Source: G963667145 sp963667145
GTDB taxonomy: Bacteria > Cloacimonadota > Cloacimonadia > G963667145
Assembly (NCBI GenBank): GCA_963667145.1
Contig: OY762943.1
Location: 310,001 to 374,000 of the forward strand
Length of the DNA stretch: 64,000 bases
Direction of reading: 5' to 3'
In this document: positions 9,049-17,677 of the stretch, one piece after another
How the letters are laid out: each line of letters opens with the position of its first letter
Position numbering within the stretch: position 1 is the first letter of the stretch
Program-made: the position numbers and the translations under genes
The notes under the pieces: model-generated
Seen by the model: the letters and a program-made list of their open reading frames with translations, nothing else
What the model was told of the DNA's origin: nothing
The model's database searches: none

Positions 9049-9067
9049 TATTATTAAGAGAGGTAAT

Positions 9068-10060
9068 ATGAAATTTTTAAAACTTTTCCCCCTTCTTTTG
9101 CTTGTTCTTTTTGGGTGCAGCAAAAAAGCGGATAACATTAAAATGACTAAAATCCCAGTTGATATTATGGGATTCAGTTTTGAAATTCCAGAAGAATGGA
9201 ACAATTCTCAAGACATTATCATTGTTCCAGTTACGAAAGCCAATGGCAATAGCAATTTCTTTGAAATAGCTTTTTATTTTATGACAGATGATGCCAAAAA
9301 CACAAGAGAGAATTTGGCAAAAAACAACGATTTGAGCATCGAAACATTACCTCAAATCTTGGAGAAATCTTTTAATTTGGCTAAATTTGTTATTTATGAA
9401 AACAACTCTTCAACTCCCGAAATCAACAAGACAGAAAAGTGGGAAGAGTTGAAAAAAATCGGAGAAAACGACAACTTCAACATTTTCTTCTGTAAAGCCA
9501 ATAATTCAAATGAATTAGCAGAACAATACAAAGAGAAATACAATCAATACTTTTCAATTTTCGACAAGATTAAAAATTCTTTGGAAACTTTTGATCCAAA
9601 AAATCCTGACCAACCTCAAAATACAACAAATGGTCTTGAAGGGAAAATTGAGTTTAACGCTAACGATTTGGAAGGCAATGCGATAAATTCAAGCGAATTG
9701 TTCAAACAAAACAAACTCACAATGGTGAATATTTGGGGAACTTATTGTAGTCCATGTATAGAGGAGATGCCAGAGTTAATCAAACTGAACACCGAATACA
9801 AAGATTTTGCAGTTGTGGGAATAGTTATCGACGGCAACAACAATGAAGCTACGGTTATTTCCATGGTGGAAAAACTTGGAATAAATTTCACGAATATCGT
9901 TCCGAACTCTGAAATAAATAACAAAATTTTGCAATATGTGTCTGCTGTGCCTACGACTTTTTTTGTAAATAGCGAAGGTTTGATAGTAGGGGAAATTATA
10001 GTTGGAGCAGACATCGAAGGCTACAAAAGGAATATTGAAAATCTCTTAAATCAGAAATGA
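9068..10060 (+). CDS. TlpA/ResA-like thioredoxin-fold lipoprotein
   Basis: This is an envelope thiol-disulfide oxidoreductase candidate. The signal peptide ends in a lipobox VLFGC (Cys17), so the protein is probably membrane-anchored on the periplasmic side. Residues about 30-180 are a region of unknown function. The C-terminal TlpA-like thioredoxin domain has the redox motif C227-S-P-C230 in a NIWGTYCSPC context. The cis-proline segment SAVPTTFFV is further on. It heads a three-gene set: the next gene starts in its stop codon (ATGA at 10057). Homologous sets pair such a thioredoxin with a 4Fe-4S membrane protein, suggesting electron transfer to periplasmic thiols or haem proteins. That role is inferred. 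Confidence 0.88.
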   Translation: MKFLKLFPLLLLVLFGCSKKADNIKMTKIPVDIMGFSFEIPEEWNNSQDIIIVPVTKANGNSNFFEIAFYFMTDDAKNTRENLAKNNDLSIETLPQILEKSFNLAKFVIYENNSSTPEINKTEKWEELKKIGENDNFNIFFCKANNSNELAEQYKEKYNQYFSIFDKIKNSLETFDPKNPDQPQNTTNGLEGKIEFNANDLEGNAINSSELFKQNKLTMVNIWGTYCSPCIEEMPELIKLNTEYKDFAVVGIVIDGNNNEATVISMVEKLGINFTNIVPNSEINNKILQYVSAVPTTFFVNSEGLIVGEIIVGADIEGYKRNIENLLNQK

Positions 10061-10185
10061 AAAAAAGTTATTTGTTTCTTTTGGTAGCTATTGTTTTCAT
10101 CGTTGTAGGATTGTACCGACTTGAACATTTTTCAGTTTTTATTAAAGCAATCAATATTTGTTTGGAGTGCATAGGTGTGGGGTAA
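10057..10185 (+). CDS. CD1871A-like CXXC mini-protein (42 residues)
   Basis: This short gene is wedged between the thioredoxin and 4Fe-4S genes, overlapping both: ATGA with the upstream stop, and 11 bases with the downstream GTG start. It encodes one transmembrane helix (residues about 5-20) and a C-terminal NICLECIGVG. That arrangement matches the CD1871A-family CXXC-motif proteins, which are about 40-45 residues long and end in ICLECIG-type sequences. The overlaps on both sides and the motif make it a real gene despite its size. The CXXC could exchange disulfides with, or deliver electrons between, its neighbours; this is inference. Confidence 0.82.
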   Translation: MKKSYLFLLVAIVFIVVGLYRLEHFSVFIKAINICLECIGVG

Positions 10186-11038
10186 AAGAACCTTTGTGCA
10201 AGTGACTTCTGCTCTATTGCAAAACTTACATCTGAAAGGTTTTTTCACAAAACTGGTTTATAAAGGCTCTTACAAAAAAATCTGTGTGCCTGGGCTAAAT
10301 TGCTATAGCTGTCCTGCTACTACAGGTTCTTGTCCTATTGGGGCTTTTCAGTCCGTAGTCAATGATTTCAAATATAGTTTCAGCTTTTATGCCACGGGAT
10401 TTATTTTACTTTTCGGGAGTATCTTTGGGAGGGCAATATGCGGTTGGGTTTGCCCATTCGGATTGTATCAAGATTTGTTATACAAAATTCCCTCAAAAAA
10501 GAAAAAACTTCACAAAAATCTATCTTATGGCAAATACTTAATCTTGTTGATTTTTGTAATTGTTCTTCCAATTTTTTGGCAAAACGGCTTCGGCTTAGGC
10601 AAGCCAACTTTTTGCGAATATATTTGCCCTGCAGGTACTCTGGAAGCGGGTATCCCTTTGCTATTTTTAATTCCTTCTCTACAAAATTTGATTGGTGTAT
10701 TGTTTTATTTTAAGCTGTTTTTGCTAATTGCTTTCTCAGCTCTCAGCATCAGGCATTATCGCTTCTTTTGCAAGGCTATTTGCCCTTTGGGAGCGTTGTA
10801 TGCTCCAGCAAACAAGATTTCTTTCTTGCAAATCGAGTTTTCCCAAGACAAATGTATCAATTGCCACAAATGCGAAAACGTTTGCAAAATGGACATTGAT
10901 ATAAAGGGAAATCAAAAAAATTTGGAATGCATTAGGTGTGGCGATTGCATAAAAAGTTGCCCAACTAACGCTCTGAAATTTACAACACCTTTTGCTCCCA
11001 AAAATACTGTCCAAACAACAGAACCAACTTCAAATTAG
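10175..11038 (+). CDS. Polytopic 4Fe-4S membrane protein (NapH/CcoG-like)
   Basis: This is a 287-residue membrane iron-sulfur protein of the NapH/MauN type. It has about four hydrophobic segments and the repeated cytoplasmic CxxxCP motifs CGWVCPFG, CEYICPAG and CKAICPLG. Two C-terminal ferredoxin clusters follow: CINCHKCENVC and CIRCGDCIKSC, each completing a 4Fe-4S set with CP. An N-terminal Cys-rich segment (CYSCPATTGSCP) precedes the first helix. The GTG start at 10175 has GGAG about 8 bases upstream and overlaps the mini-protein gene. It probably moves electrons from cytoplasmic donors to periplasmic acceptors, here most likely the adjacent thioredoxin lipoprotein; the donor is unknown. 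Confidence 0.9.
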   Translation: MWGKRTFVQVTSALLQNLHLKGFFTKLVYKGSYKKICVPGLNCYSCPATTGSCPIGAFQSVVNDFKYSFSFYATGFILLFGSIFGRAICGWVCPFGLYQDLLYKIPSKKKKLHKNLSYGKYLILLIFVIVLPIFWQNGFGLGKPTFCEYICPAGTLEAGIPLLFLIPSLQNLIGVLFYFKLFLLIAFSALSIRHYRFFCKAICPLGALYAPANKISFLQIEFSQDKCINCHKCENVCKMDIDIKGNQKNLECIRCGDCIKSCPTNALKFTTPFAPKNTVQTTEPTSN

Positions 11039-11116
11039 TGAGCATTTTATCTTGACTTTTGAGACCCCAAAAAAAAGTTGTGTCAACATAATGGATAATC
11101 GAAAAGGAAAAGCTAT

Positions 11117-13195
11117 ATGAACTTAGAAAAAACTAGAAATATTGGTATTAGTGCTCACATTGACTCGGGCAAAACTACTCTTACCGAGAGAATTTTGTTC
11201 TATTGCAATAAGATACACAAAATTTCGGAAGTCAGAGGAAAAGATGGTGTTGGGGCAAAGATGGACTCAATGGAGTTGGAGAGAGAGCGTGGAATTACGA
11301 TTGCATCTGCGGCTACTTATGTTAGCTGGGGAGACACCGACATCAATATTATCGACACACCGGGACACGTTGACTTTACGGTAGAGGTGGAAAATGCCCT
11401 TAGGGTGCTGGATGGTGCTGTATTGGTGCTTTGCGGAGTTGGTGGAGTGCAATCTCAATCTTTTACTGTGGACAGACAACTATCTCGTAACAACGTGCCA
11501 AATATAGCTTTTATTAATAAGTTAGATAGAATTGGAGCAAATCCTTTCCGTGTGACTGAAATGTTGCGTGAGAAACTTGGAAGAAACGCTATAATGATGC
11601 AAATTCCTATCGGCAAAGAGGAAGAGTTTCAAGGCGTTGTTGATTTGATAAAAATGAAAGCTGTGTATTTTGACGGCGATAATGGTGAAAAACTTCGCTA
11701 CGAAGAAATTCCAAGCGATTTGGCTGACCAAGCTGCGGAATATCGCGAAAAAATGTTGGACGAACTTTCCATGTTCGATGACGACTTGGCAGAGGCTGTA
11801 TTGGAAGGAATTGAGACACCTGAGCTTATAAAAAAAGTTGTTAGGTTTGGTGTTATCAGCGATAAGCTAACTCCTGTTTTCATGGGTTCAGCTTTCAAAA
11901 ATAAAGGCGTTCAATCACTTCTTGATGCTATTGACAGCTATTTGCCAAATCCTACCGAAATCTGCAACGAAGGCTTCGATGTTGATAACGATGATGCTAC
12001 TGTTGTGTTGAGCATGAAAGATTCCGACCCAACCGTTGCGTACGCTTTCAAGCTGGAAAACCAACAATACGGACAGCTTACATACATCAGACTGTATCAA
12101 GGTACCATCAAAAAAGGCGACGAGATTATTAACAACAGAACCAGAAAAAAAGTGAAAATCGGGCGTCTTGCCAAAATGCACGCCGATGAAATGATAGAGT
12201 TGAACGAATTGAAAGCTGGCGACATCGGTGCTATTTTCGGTGTTGATTGTGCATTGGGCGATACTTTCACCGACACGAGCATCCACTACAGATTGCGTGC
12301 TTCTCACATTCCAGAGCCTATCATTTCTTTGTCTATCAAGCCAAAAGACAACAAGTCTCAAACCAATATGGCTAAGGCTTTGAACAGATTTACCAAAGAA
12401 GATTTGACTTTCAAGTCTTATCTCGACGAAGAAACTTCCGAGACGATTATTCAGGGTATCGGTGAGCTTCACTTGGACGTTTACATCGAGAGGATGAGAC
12501 GCGAATATAATGTGGAGCTGGAAGTTGGCAAGCCTCAAGTTGCTTATCGCGAGACTATTACCAAAGAAATTCCGTTTGAGTACATCCACAAAAAACAATC
12601 TGGTGGACGCGGACAATACGCTAAAATTATGGGTATTATGTCGCCAAGTGGTAGCGATGACAACGTTTTCGAGACCGACATCAAAGGTGGAGCTATTCCT
12701 TCCAACTATTTCCCAGGCTGTGAAAAGGGATTTGACGCAATGATGGCTGAAGGTTACTACACTGGTTTCCCTGCTGTAGGCATCAAGATGATTATCAACG
12801 ACGGTGATTTTCACCCAGTTGACTCTTCTCAGCTCGCTTTTGAACTTGCTACCAAATCGGCAATCAGAGAAAATTACAAGAAAGCCGTTCCTGCTATCCT
12901 TGAGCCGATGATGAAAGTTTCCATAGATGTTCCCATCGAGTTTCGCGGTGCGGTGCTGACCAGCATCAACCAAAGAAGAGGTACGGTTTTGGAAACACGC
13001 GACGAAGAGCATCTTGCTATCGTAGTCGGAGAGATTCCTTTGTCCGAGATTTTCGGATACGGAACCGCTCTGAGATCCAACACTCAAGGGAAAGCCGAAC
13101 TTTCCATCGAGTTTGATCGCTACGAGAGAGTGCCAAGAAACTTGGAAGACGATATTTTGGCTGAAATTCAAAAAAACAAAGAAGCTAAAAAATAA
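11117..13195 (+). CDS. fusA: Translation elongation factor G
   Basis: This GTPase drives ribosomal translocation. Its length (692 residues) is normal. The G motifs are HIDSGKTT (residues 14-21), the RGITI effector segment, DTPGHVDF and NKLDR. Domains II to V follow, including SGGRGQYA in domain IV. The gene stands outside the usual str operon (no rpsL, rpsG or tuf beside it). It ends in a strong terminator at 13216-13249, which suggests a monocistronic unit. An AAAGGAAAA site precedes the ATG. Confidence 0.98.
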   Translation: MNLEKTRNIGISAHIDSGKTTLTERILFYCNKIHKISEVRGKDGVGAKMDSMELERERGITIASAATYVSWGDTDINIIDTPGHVDFTVEVENALRVLDGAVLVLCGVGGVQSQSFTVDRQLSRNNVPNIAFINKLDRIGANPFRVTEMLREKLGRNAIMMQIPIGKEEEFQGVVDLIKMKAVYFDGDNGEKLRYEEIPSDLADQAAEYREKMLDELSMFDDDLAEAVLEGIETPELIKKVVRFGVISDKLTPVFMGSAFKNKGVQSLLDAIDSYLPNPTEICNEGFDVDNDDATVVLSMKDSDPTVAYAFKLENQQYGQLTYIRLYQGTIKKGDEIINNRTRKKVKIGRLAKMHADEMIELNELKAGDIGAIFGVDCALGDTFTDTSIHYRLRASHIPEPIISLSIKPKDNKSQTNMAKALNRFTKEDLTFKSYLDEETSETIIQGIGELHLDVYIERMRREYNVELEVGKPQVAYRETITKEIPFEYIHKKQSGGRGQYAKIMGIMSPSGSDDNVFETDIKGGAIPSNYFPGCEKGFDAMMAEGYYTGFPAVGIKMIINDGDFHPVDSSQLAFELATKSAIRENYKKAVPAILEPMMKVSIDVPIEFRGAVLTSINQRRGTVLETRDEEHLAIVVGEIPLSEIFGYGTALRSNTQGKAELSIEFDRYERVPRNLEDDILAEIQKNKEAKK

Positions 13196-13215
13196 TTAGC
13201 GATTAAAATAATTTG

Positions 13216-13249
13216 GGCTTTTTTATCGAAAGATGAAGAAGCCTTTTTT
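13216..13249 (+). terminator. Rho-independent terminator after fusA
   Basis: A 12-base stem (GGCTTTTTTATC at 13216-13227 with GATGAAGAAGCC at 13232-13243, including two G-U pairs) closes a GAAA loop. It is followed by six T residues. It lies 20 bases after the fusA stop and overlaps the 3' end of the convergent HD-domain gene. Confidence 0.85.
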
Positions 13250-13787
13250 AATTGGACTGCGAAAACTTTTTATGAAGTTGATAAAAATTATTCAACTGCT
13301 CTTCGCCGTAAGTCACAATTTTGGCAACAACTTCGTCCAAGGCTCTTTTTTTGAATGGTTGGCTCTTGCTAAAAAACAAATCAGCATAAGTGATTATTTT
13401 TTCAGGTAGGGTAGATGGCACCATGTCTTCCGCAGGAAGTGGCAACTTGTTTTGTAAAATTATTTCGTTGGTAAGCCCAACACCGATATGATTGCGACAA
13501 ACTAAGGCGTGTTTAGGGTAACCCAATTCGTTCAAAATTCTGCAACCAATAATCCCGTGAGTAATGTATAGCGGTTTGTTTTGCGGATTTTCTTTGTCCA
13601 TGCTCACTTCGCCAATGCCTACATCGTGAAGCATAGCAGCTTCTTGGATAAATTGCTTTGTTTCTGCATCCAACTTTAGTCTCTCCGCTATTTCCAAAGA
13701 CATCTGTGTAACCAAAACTGAATGAGCAAAATAAGTTCCCCATAAATCTTGGGGAATATGTTTGAGAGCGATTTTTATGTAATTCAT
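13248..13787 (-). CDS. HD-domain phosphohydrolase
   Basis: This is a 179-residue protein with the HD metal-dependent phosphohydrolase pattern: an early His in the AHSVLV segment, the LHDVG doublet near residue 54, and later His residues in THG and RNHIG. The ITYADLFF element follows, like those in YqeK/UPF0094-type and HDIG-type small proteins. The substrate is probably a nucleotide or phosphate ester, and cannot be named. It is monocistronic, converging on fusA and divergent from the IS remnant. Confidence 0.85.
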   Translation of the reverse strand: MNYIKIALKHIPQDLWGTYFAHSVLVTQMSLEIAERLKLDAETKQFIQEAAMLHDVGIGEVSMDKENPQNKPLYITHGIIGCRILNELGYPKHALVCRNHIGVGLTNEIILQNKLPLPAEDMVPSTLPEKIITYADLFFSKSQPFKKRALDEVVAKIVTYGEEQLNNFYQLHKKFSQSN

Positions 13788-13867
13788 TTTTTAATATTCT
13801 ACCTATCACTAATAATAAACTAAAAAACTGATAAAGAAATTCAAGTCAAGAATTATAGCTTGATATC

Positions 13868-13889
13868 GTCTCAAAGTTGGTGTAAATTT
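13868..13889 (+). repeat. Left inverted repeat of the IS256-like element
   Basis: It begins GTCTCAAAGTTGGTGTAAAT and pairs with 15181-15202 on the other strand. The first six bases (GTCTCA) and an 11-base inner block (TGGTGTAAATT) are identical in both ends; four bases between them differ. Confidence 0.8.
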
Positions 13890-13951
13890 AAAAAGTAAAA
13901 AATGGTCACTTTTGTTCTCATGTTACAAAAAATTAACACGAGGAGGCAAAA

Positions 13952-15161
13952 ATGACCAACAACCATGATAAAAAACTTGAAGAATTTACAAATTTTGTCA
14001 AGGACGAAACGAGTAATAATTTAACAAAAATTTTGAAAACAGCTGTAAATCAACTGTTTCAGGCAGAATTAGAGTCATATTTGAATGCTAAAAAATATGA
14101 GCGAAATGAGGAGCGAACAACTTATAGAAATGGATTTAGAGCCAGAAAACTTGCCACTAGTTTAGGCGAGTTAGAAATTGATTTTCCCAAAATAAGAAAG
14201 GGAACTTTCACATCTTCCGTAATGGAGAAATACCAGCGAATCGATAGGTCGCTGATTAGCATAGTTCAGCAGGCTTACATCAATGGAGTTTCTACTCGCA
14301 AAATGAAAAAATTGTTCGACAGACTTGGGATAAAAAATTTGGACAAAAGCACTGTTAGCAGGTATGTTCAGCCGATTCAACAAGAGGTTAACAAGTGGAA
14401 ATCTCGCAAATTGGCTTCAAAATATGAATACATCTGGATTGATGCCATTTACACTAAAGTGCGAGAAAATGGCAGGTTAGAACGCAAGCAATTATGATTG
14501 CTCTTGGCTTAACGGAAGATGGGAAGCGAGAAATTTTGGGATTTGAGATGCACCTGAAAGAAGCTGAAAGTTCTTGGGAAGAGTTCTTTTTGAGCCTATA
14601 ACATAGAGGTTTAAGAGAAACAAATATGTGGATAAGAGATGACCATGATGGGCTGAAAGCCGCTTTAACTAAGTGCTTTCCTAAGCCTGATTCAGCAGCG
14701 ATGTATTGTGCATTGGCAAAGAAATTTGTTGGATAAAGTTCCGAAGAAAGATTTGGGCTGGCTAACTCCTCTATAGTAGCAATTTTGTGAAATCAGCAAA
14801 CTTGGAAGAGTTTAAATATCACAAAGATAAGTTGTTGTCAAATGTTGAAAATAAAGGGAGTGAACGACTTTTTGATTGGCTTGAGGAGACCCTGCCTGAA
14901 GTCAGCAATTTTATTGCCTTACCAGAATAACATTGGGCGAAAATTAAAAGCACTAATCCGATAGAACGACTGAATGAAGAGATTAGACGACGAGAAAAAA
15001 GCATTAGGATTTTTCCTAATTGTGAAAGTTGTAATCTTCTGATTGGAGCAATTTTAGTTCAGCAAAATGAGGATTGGATCGAAGGACGAACTTATATGAG
15101 TATAATAAAAACAGAAAGAGCCAACTTACAGAAAAAACTTAAGTTAGCAGAAAACTTTTAA
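13952..15161 (+). pseudogene. IS256-family (Mutator) transposase, multiply disrupted
   Basis: The first 181 codons are intact after a strong GAGGAGG site. They contain the YRNGFRARKL and IDFPKIRKG segments, the VSTRKMKKLF segment, and the first catalytic Asp in WIDAIY. Near 14471-14476 the frame slips by one, and the sequence continues as IALGLTEDGKREILGFE in another frame. An in-frame stop follows at about 14598. Later blocks are in shifting frames: RDDHDGLKAAL carrying the second acidic residue region, HWQRNLLDKVPKKDLGWL, FDWLEETLPEVSNF, and the hallmark STNPIERLNEEIRRR near 14949-15000. The remnant ends at 15161. Such damage makes autonomous transposition very unlikely. Confidence 0.93.
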
Positions 15162-15180
15162 GAATAATTAAAACATGAGA

Positions 15181-15202
15181 GAATTTACACCACAAATGAG
15201 AC
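15181..15202 (-). repeat. Right inverted repeat of the IS256-like element
   Basis: Read on the minus strand it begins GTCTCATTTGTGGTGTAAAT and matches the left end at 18 of 22 positions. It lies 20 bases beyond the end of the transposase remnant. Confidence 0.8.
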
Positions 15203-15288
15203 TTGACTTATAGCTTGACAGAATTTTGTAACTATTTTCTTAAACAAAAATTATTCTGCTTTAAATTAATTTTACAAAAGAGAAAATA

Positions 15289-16362
15289 ATGGAAAATAAA
15301 GAATCTATCATAAGTTTATATTCTTATAAACAGAATGAGTATAAGTTGCTATGTGAAATTATTAAATCTATAATTGAGAACTTGCTCTTGTACGAAAAAA
15401 TTCATTTTTTAAGTGTTTCAAGCAGGGTAAAATCTCTGGAAAGTTTTATTTCAAAAATTAAAAGAAAAAAATATAAAAATCCATTTAAAGAAATGACCGA
15501 TTTTGCTGGTATCAGAATTATATGCTATATTGAAGATGATGTTAAATCTGTATCAAAGTTGATAGAAAAGAGCTTCAATATATTAGAAAACTTTAGTGTT
15601 AACAAAAAAAATACTTTAGGTCTTGATAAAGTTGGATATCAATCCACTCATTATATTTGTTCTCTAGGGGAAAAAAGAAAGAATCTTCCTGAATATTCAA
15701 AATTTAGCAACCAAATTTTCGAAGTTCAAATCAGAACAATTTTACAACACGCATGGGCAGAGCTATCTCATGATAGAAATTACAAATCTTCTAAAGGACT
15801 CCCTATAGATATTCAAAGACGCTTTAATTTAATTTCAGGTCAGTTAGAAATCGCAGATAGAGAATTTAATATACTAGTTAATAAAATTGATAGTTATAAA
15901 TTAAATGTTAAAGATATGATCATTAATAAAAATTTTGATATAGAAATTAATATAACCACTTTAATTGAGTTTATAAAATATTGTATAAATTTTTTGGGAA
16001 TAAAGAAAATACAAATATCCAATAATCTAGATATGGAAACCGTTGATACGCTTATTCAAGAAATTCATGATTTCGAAATTAGCAAAATCTCAGAATTATG
16101 TATCCTTATAACAAAAAATTTTATAAAACTCTATAACTTATATGCTAAACAAACAACTGAAAGTGGTTTTATAAGAGATTTGCTAATGTTCACAGACATA
16201 GAAAAATATTTCAAAAACTCTTGGAACAATCACTGGGGTGGAATAGAAAAGGATTTAAAAAAAATTCTTCTGAATAAATACAATAAAGATATTTTCAATA
16301 AAATAGAAAATGAACTTAATGCTAATATATTCTTTGAAGTACCAGATTTTGCATTTTTATAA
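15289..16362 (+). CDS. RelA/SpoT-domain alarmone synthetase with C-terminal extension
   Basis: This is a 357-residue protein with a RelA/SpoT nucleotidyltransferase domain in the first ~200 residues and no HD hydrolase domain. The synthetase residues look intact: Asp71 in TDFAGIR, Tyr117 in VGYQSTH, and Glu145 in EVQIRT followed by HAWAELSH. Such enzymes transfer pyrophosphate from ATP to GDP/GTP or, in toxic branches, to other nucleotides or tRNA ends. The C-terminal ~150 residues are an all-helical-looking, Ile/Asn/Lys-rich extension I do not recognise. Composition is strikingly AT-rich: 13 of 60 bases are G/C in 15841-15900 and 10 of 60 in 15961-16020, against 22 of 60 in the lysA segment 16981-17040. 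Beside a dead IS, this suggests horizontal acquisition. Its role (stress alarmone, toxin or phage defence) is open. Confidence 0.85.
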   Translation: MENKESIISLYSYKQNEYKLLCEIIKSIIENLLLYEKIHFLSVSSRVKSLESFISKIKRKKYKNPFKEMTDFAGIRIICYIEDDVKSVSKLIEKSFNILENFSVNKKNTLGLDKVGYQSTHYICSLGEKRKNLPEYSKFSNQIFEVQIRTILQHAWAELSHDRNYKSSKGLPIDIQRRFNLISGQLEIADREFNILVNKIDSYKLNVKDMIINKNFDIEINITTLIEFIKYCINFLGIKKIQISNNLDMETVDTLIQEIHDFEISKISELCILITKNFIKLYNLYAKQTTESGFIRDLLMFTDIEKYFKNSWNNHWGGIEKDLKKILLNKYNKDIFNKIENELNANIFFEVPDFAFL

Positions 16363-16404
16363 AACATAAAATCAAAACAATTGACCAAAATTAAATCTTA
16401 ATAT

Positions 16405-17661
16405 TTACTCTTCCACATAACCCGACATCAAATCTTCAAAGGTCTCGCGTCTTCTTATCAAGCGGTCGTTGCCTTCGGAATCGATGAGTACCTCAGCTGG
16501 GCGTAATCTGTTGTTGTAGTTGCACGCCATACAATAGCCGTAAGCTCCAGCATCCATCACTCCGAGAATATCACCCTCTTCGATTTTCGGCAAGTAACGG
16601 TCGGAAGCTATAATGTCGCCCGATTCACAAATATCGCCAACAATAATCACCTTTTCTCTGTCGTTGAGGTCGATGTCTTCATTTTTGCGATAAATCTCAA
16701 TATCGTGATAAGAATCGTACATCACTTTCCTTTTGAATTGGTTAAAGCCAAGGTTTGTTCCAATATATTTGCGGTAATCGTTCTCTTTTTTGGTGAACAC
16801 AGTGCCGAGAAGAATCCCACATTCCGCCACAATGTAGCGACCCGGTTCTACACGAAATTCAATTTCTCTGTTGTATTCGTTCGCCCACTGCAAAAGCCGA
16901 GCGTTGAGTTCGCTACCAAGTTCGGAAAGATTGAGCCTTTGCTCGTCGTCTTGCTTGTGATAGGGAACACCGAAGCCACCGCCCAAGTCAATAATTTGCA
17001 AATCTTCGAACTCTTTGGCAATTCTCAAAACTACATTCACGGAGTTGATATACTCAAACCAACTCATAAAGTGGCTACCAAGATGCTGATTGATACCAAT
17101 GAGATTGAGTTTGTGCTTAGCCAAAATCTTTTTAAGCTCAGGAATTGACTTCATCTCAATACCGAATTTGGTTTTCTTTCCACCAGTAATCACGTTTTCG
17201 CTGTGACCAACACCGATTCCAGGGTTAATCCTGACAAAAACATCTCCACCAGGATTGAGGCTTCCGTACAAATCCAGTTGTGATAAGGAATCAACGCTGA
17301 CATTTATGTTTCTCTCAATAGCAAACTTCATTTCGTCCGCAGAAACATTGTTGCAAATGAACAAAATTTGCTCAGGCTTAAAGCCCACTTTTAGTTCAGC
17401 ATACATCTCCCCAGGCGACATGGCGTCCACATAGAGACCTTCGTCTCGAATTATTTTCATCAGCTCCAAGTTGGAATTGGCTTTCACCGAATAATGAACC
17501 TTGAATTTGGGGTATCTGATGAGGTTCATCATCTCGCGACAACGCTTTTTCAGAATATCCTCGTTATATACGTATAATGGCGAACCATATTTTTCTATCA
17601 ATTCCACAGCGGATGTATTGCCGTAAAAATTACACTCTTTGCTAATCTTGTCAAAATTCAT
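16405..17661 (-). CDS. lysA: Diaminopimelate decarboxylase
   Basis: This PLP enzyme makes L-lysine from meso-diaminopimelate, the last lysine step. PLP-binding Lys60 is in HYSVKAN. Later motifs are HLGSH, GGGFGVPY, EPGRY (substrate/PLP-phosphate contacts) and CESGD, with AGAYG near the C-terminus, all as expected. The ATG at 17661 gives 418 residues and has GGAG six bases upstream. Longer in-frame starts at 17673 and 17691 overlap the psd stop and have no site. It is the last gene of a long minus-strand run. Only 42 bases separate it from the convergent alarmone synthetase, and no terminator is evident. Confidence 0.96.
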   Translation of the reverse strand: MNFDKISKECNFYGNTSAVELIEKYGSPLYVYNEDILKKRCREMMNLIRYPKFKVHYSVKANSNLELMKIIRDEGLYVDAMSPGEMYAELKVGFKPEQILFICNNVSADEMKFAIERNINVSVDSLSQLDLYGSLNPGGDVFVRINPGIGVGHSENVITGGKKTKFGIEMKSIPELKKILAKHKLNLIGINQHLGSHFMSWFEYINSVNVVLRIAKEFEDLQIIDLGGGFGVPYHKQDDEQRLNLSELGSELNARLLQWANEYNREIEFRVEPGRYIVAECGILLGTVFTKKENDYRKYIGTNLGFNQFKRKVMYDSYHDIEIYRKNEDIDLNDREKVIIVGDICESGDIIASDRYLPKIEEGDILGVMDAGAYGYCMACNYNNRLRPAEVLIDSEGNDRLIRRRETFEDLMSGYVEE

Positions 17662-17677
17662 TTTTTTCTCCATAATG

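Larger units (their letters stand above)
13868..15202 (+). mobile_element. Decayed IS256-family insertion sequence
   Basis: An element of about 1,335 bases is bounded by imperfect 22-base inverted repeats (13868-13889 and 15181-15202, 18 of 22 matching). It holds one disrupted Mutator-type transposase, and its length fits IS256 elements (about 1.3 kb). An 11-base direct repeat, TTATAGCTTGA, occurs outside both ends (13853-13863 and 15208-15218), but 4-5 bases away from the inverted repeats. It may or may not be the target duplication. The element sits between the HD-domain gene and the AT-rich alarmone synthetase. Confidence 0.85.

Noticed and set aside
11039..11116. Possible fusA promoter with TTGACT and GATAAT-like words
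   Set aside because: The words are about 35 bases apart, and other pairings give poor spacing, so I did not list a promoter.
11915..13171. Open frame of 418 codons antisense to fusA
   Set aside because: It lies wholly within fusA on the other strand. It has no ribosome binding site or recognisable motifs, and its composition follows the codon bias of fusA.
13952..14497. Intact short transposase of 181 residues
   Set aside because: The rest of an IS256 transposase continues downstream in other frames, including the late IERLNEEIRRR motif. It is thus the 5' part of a disrupted gene, not a functional short protein.
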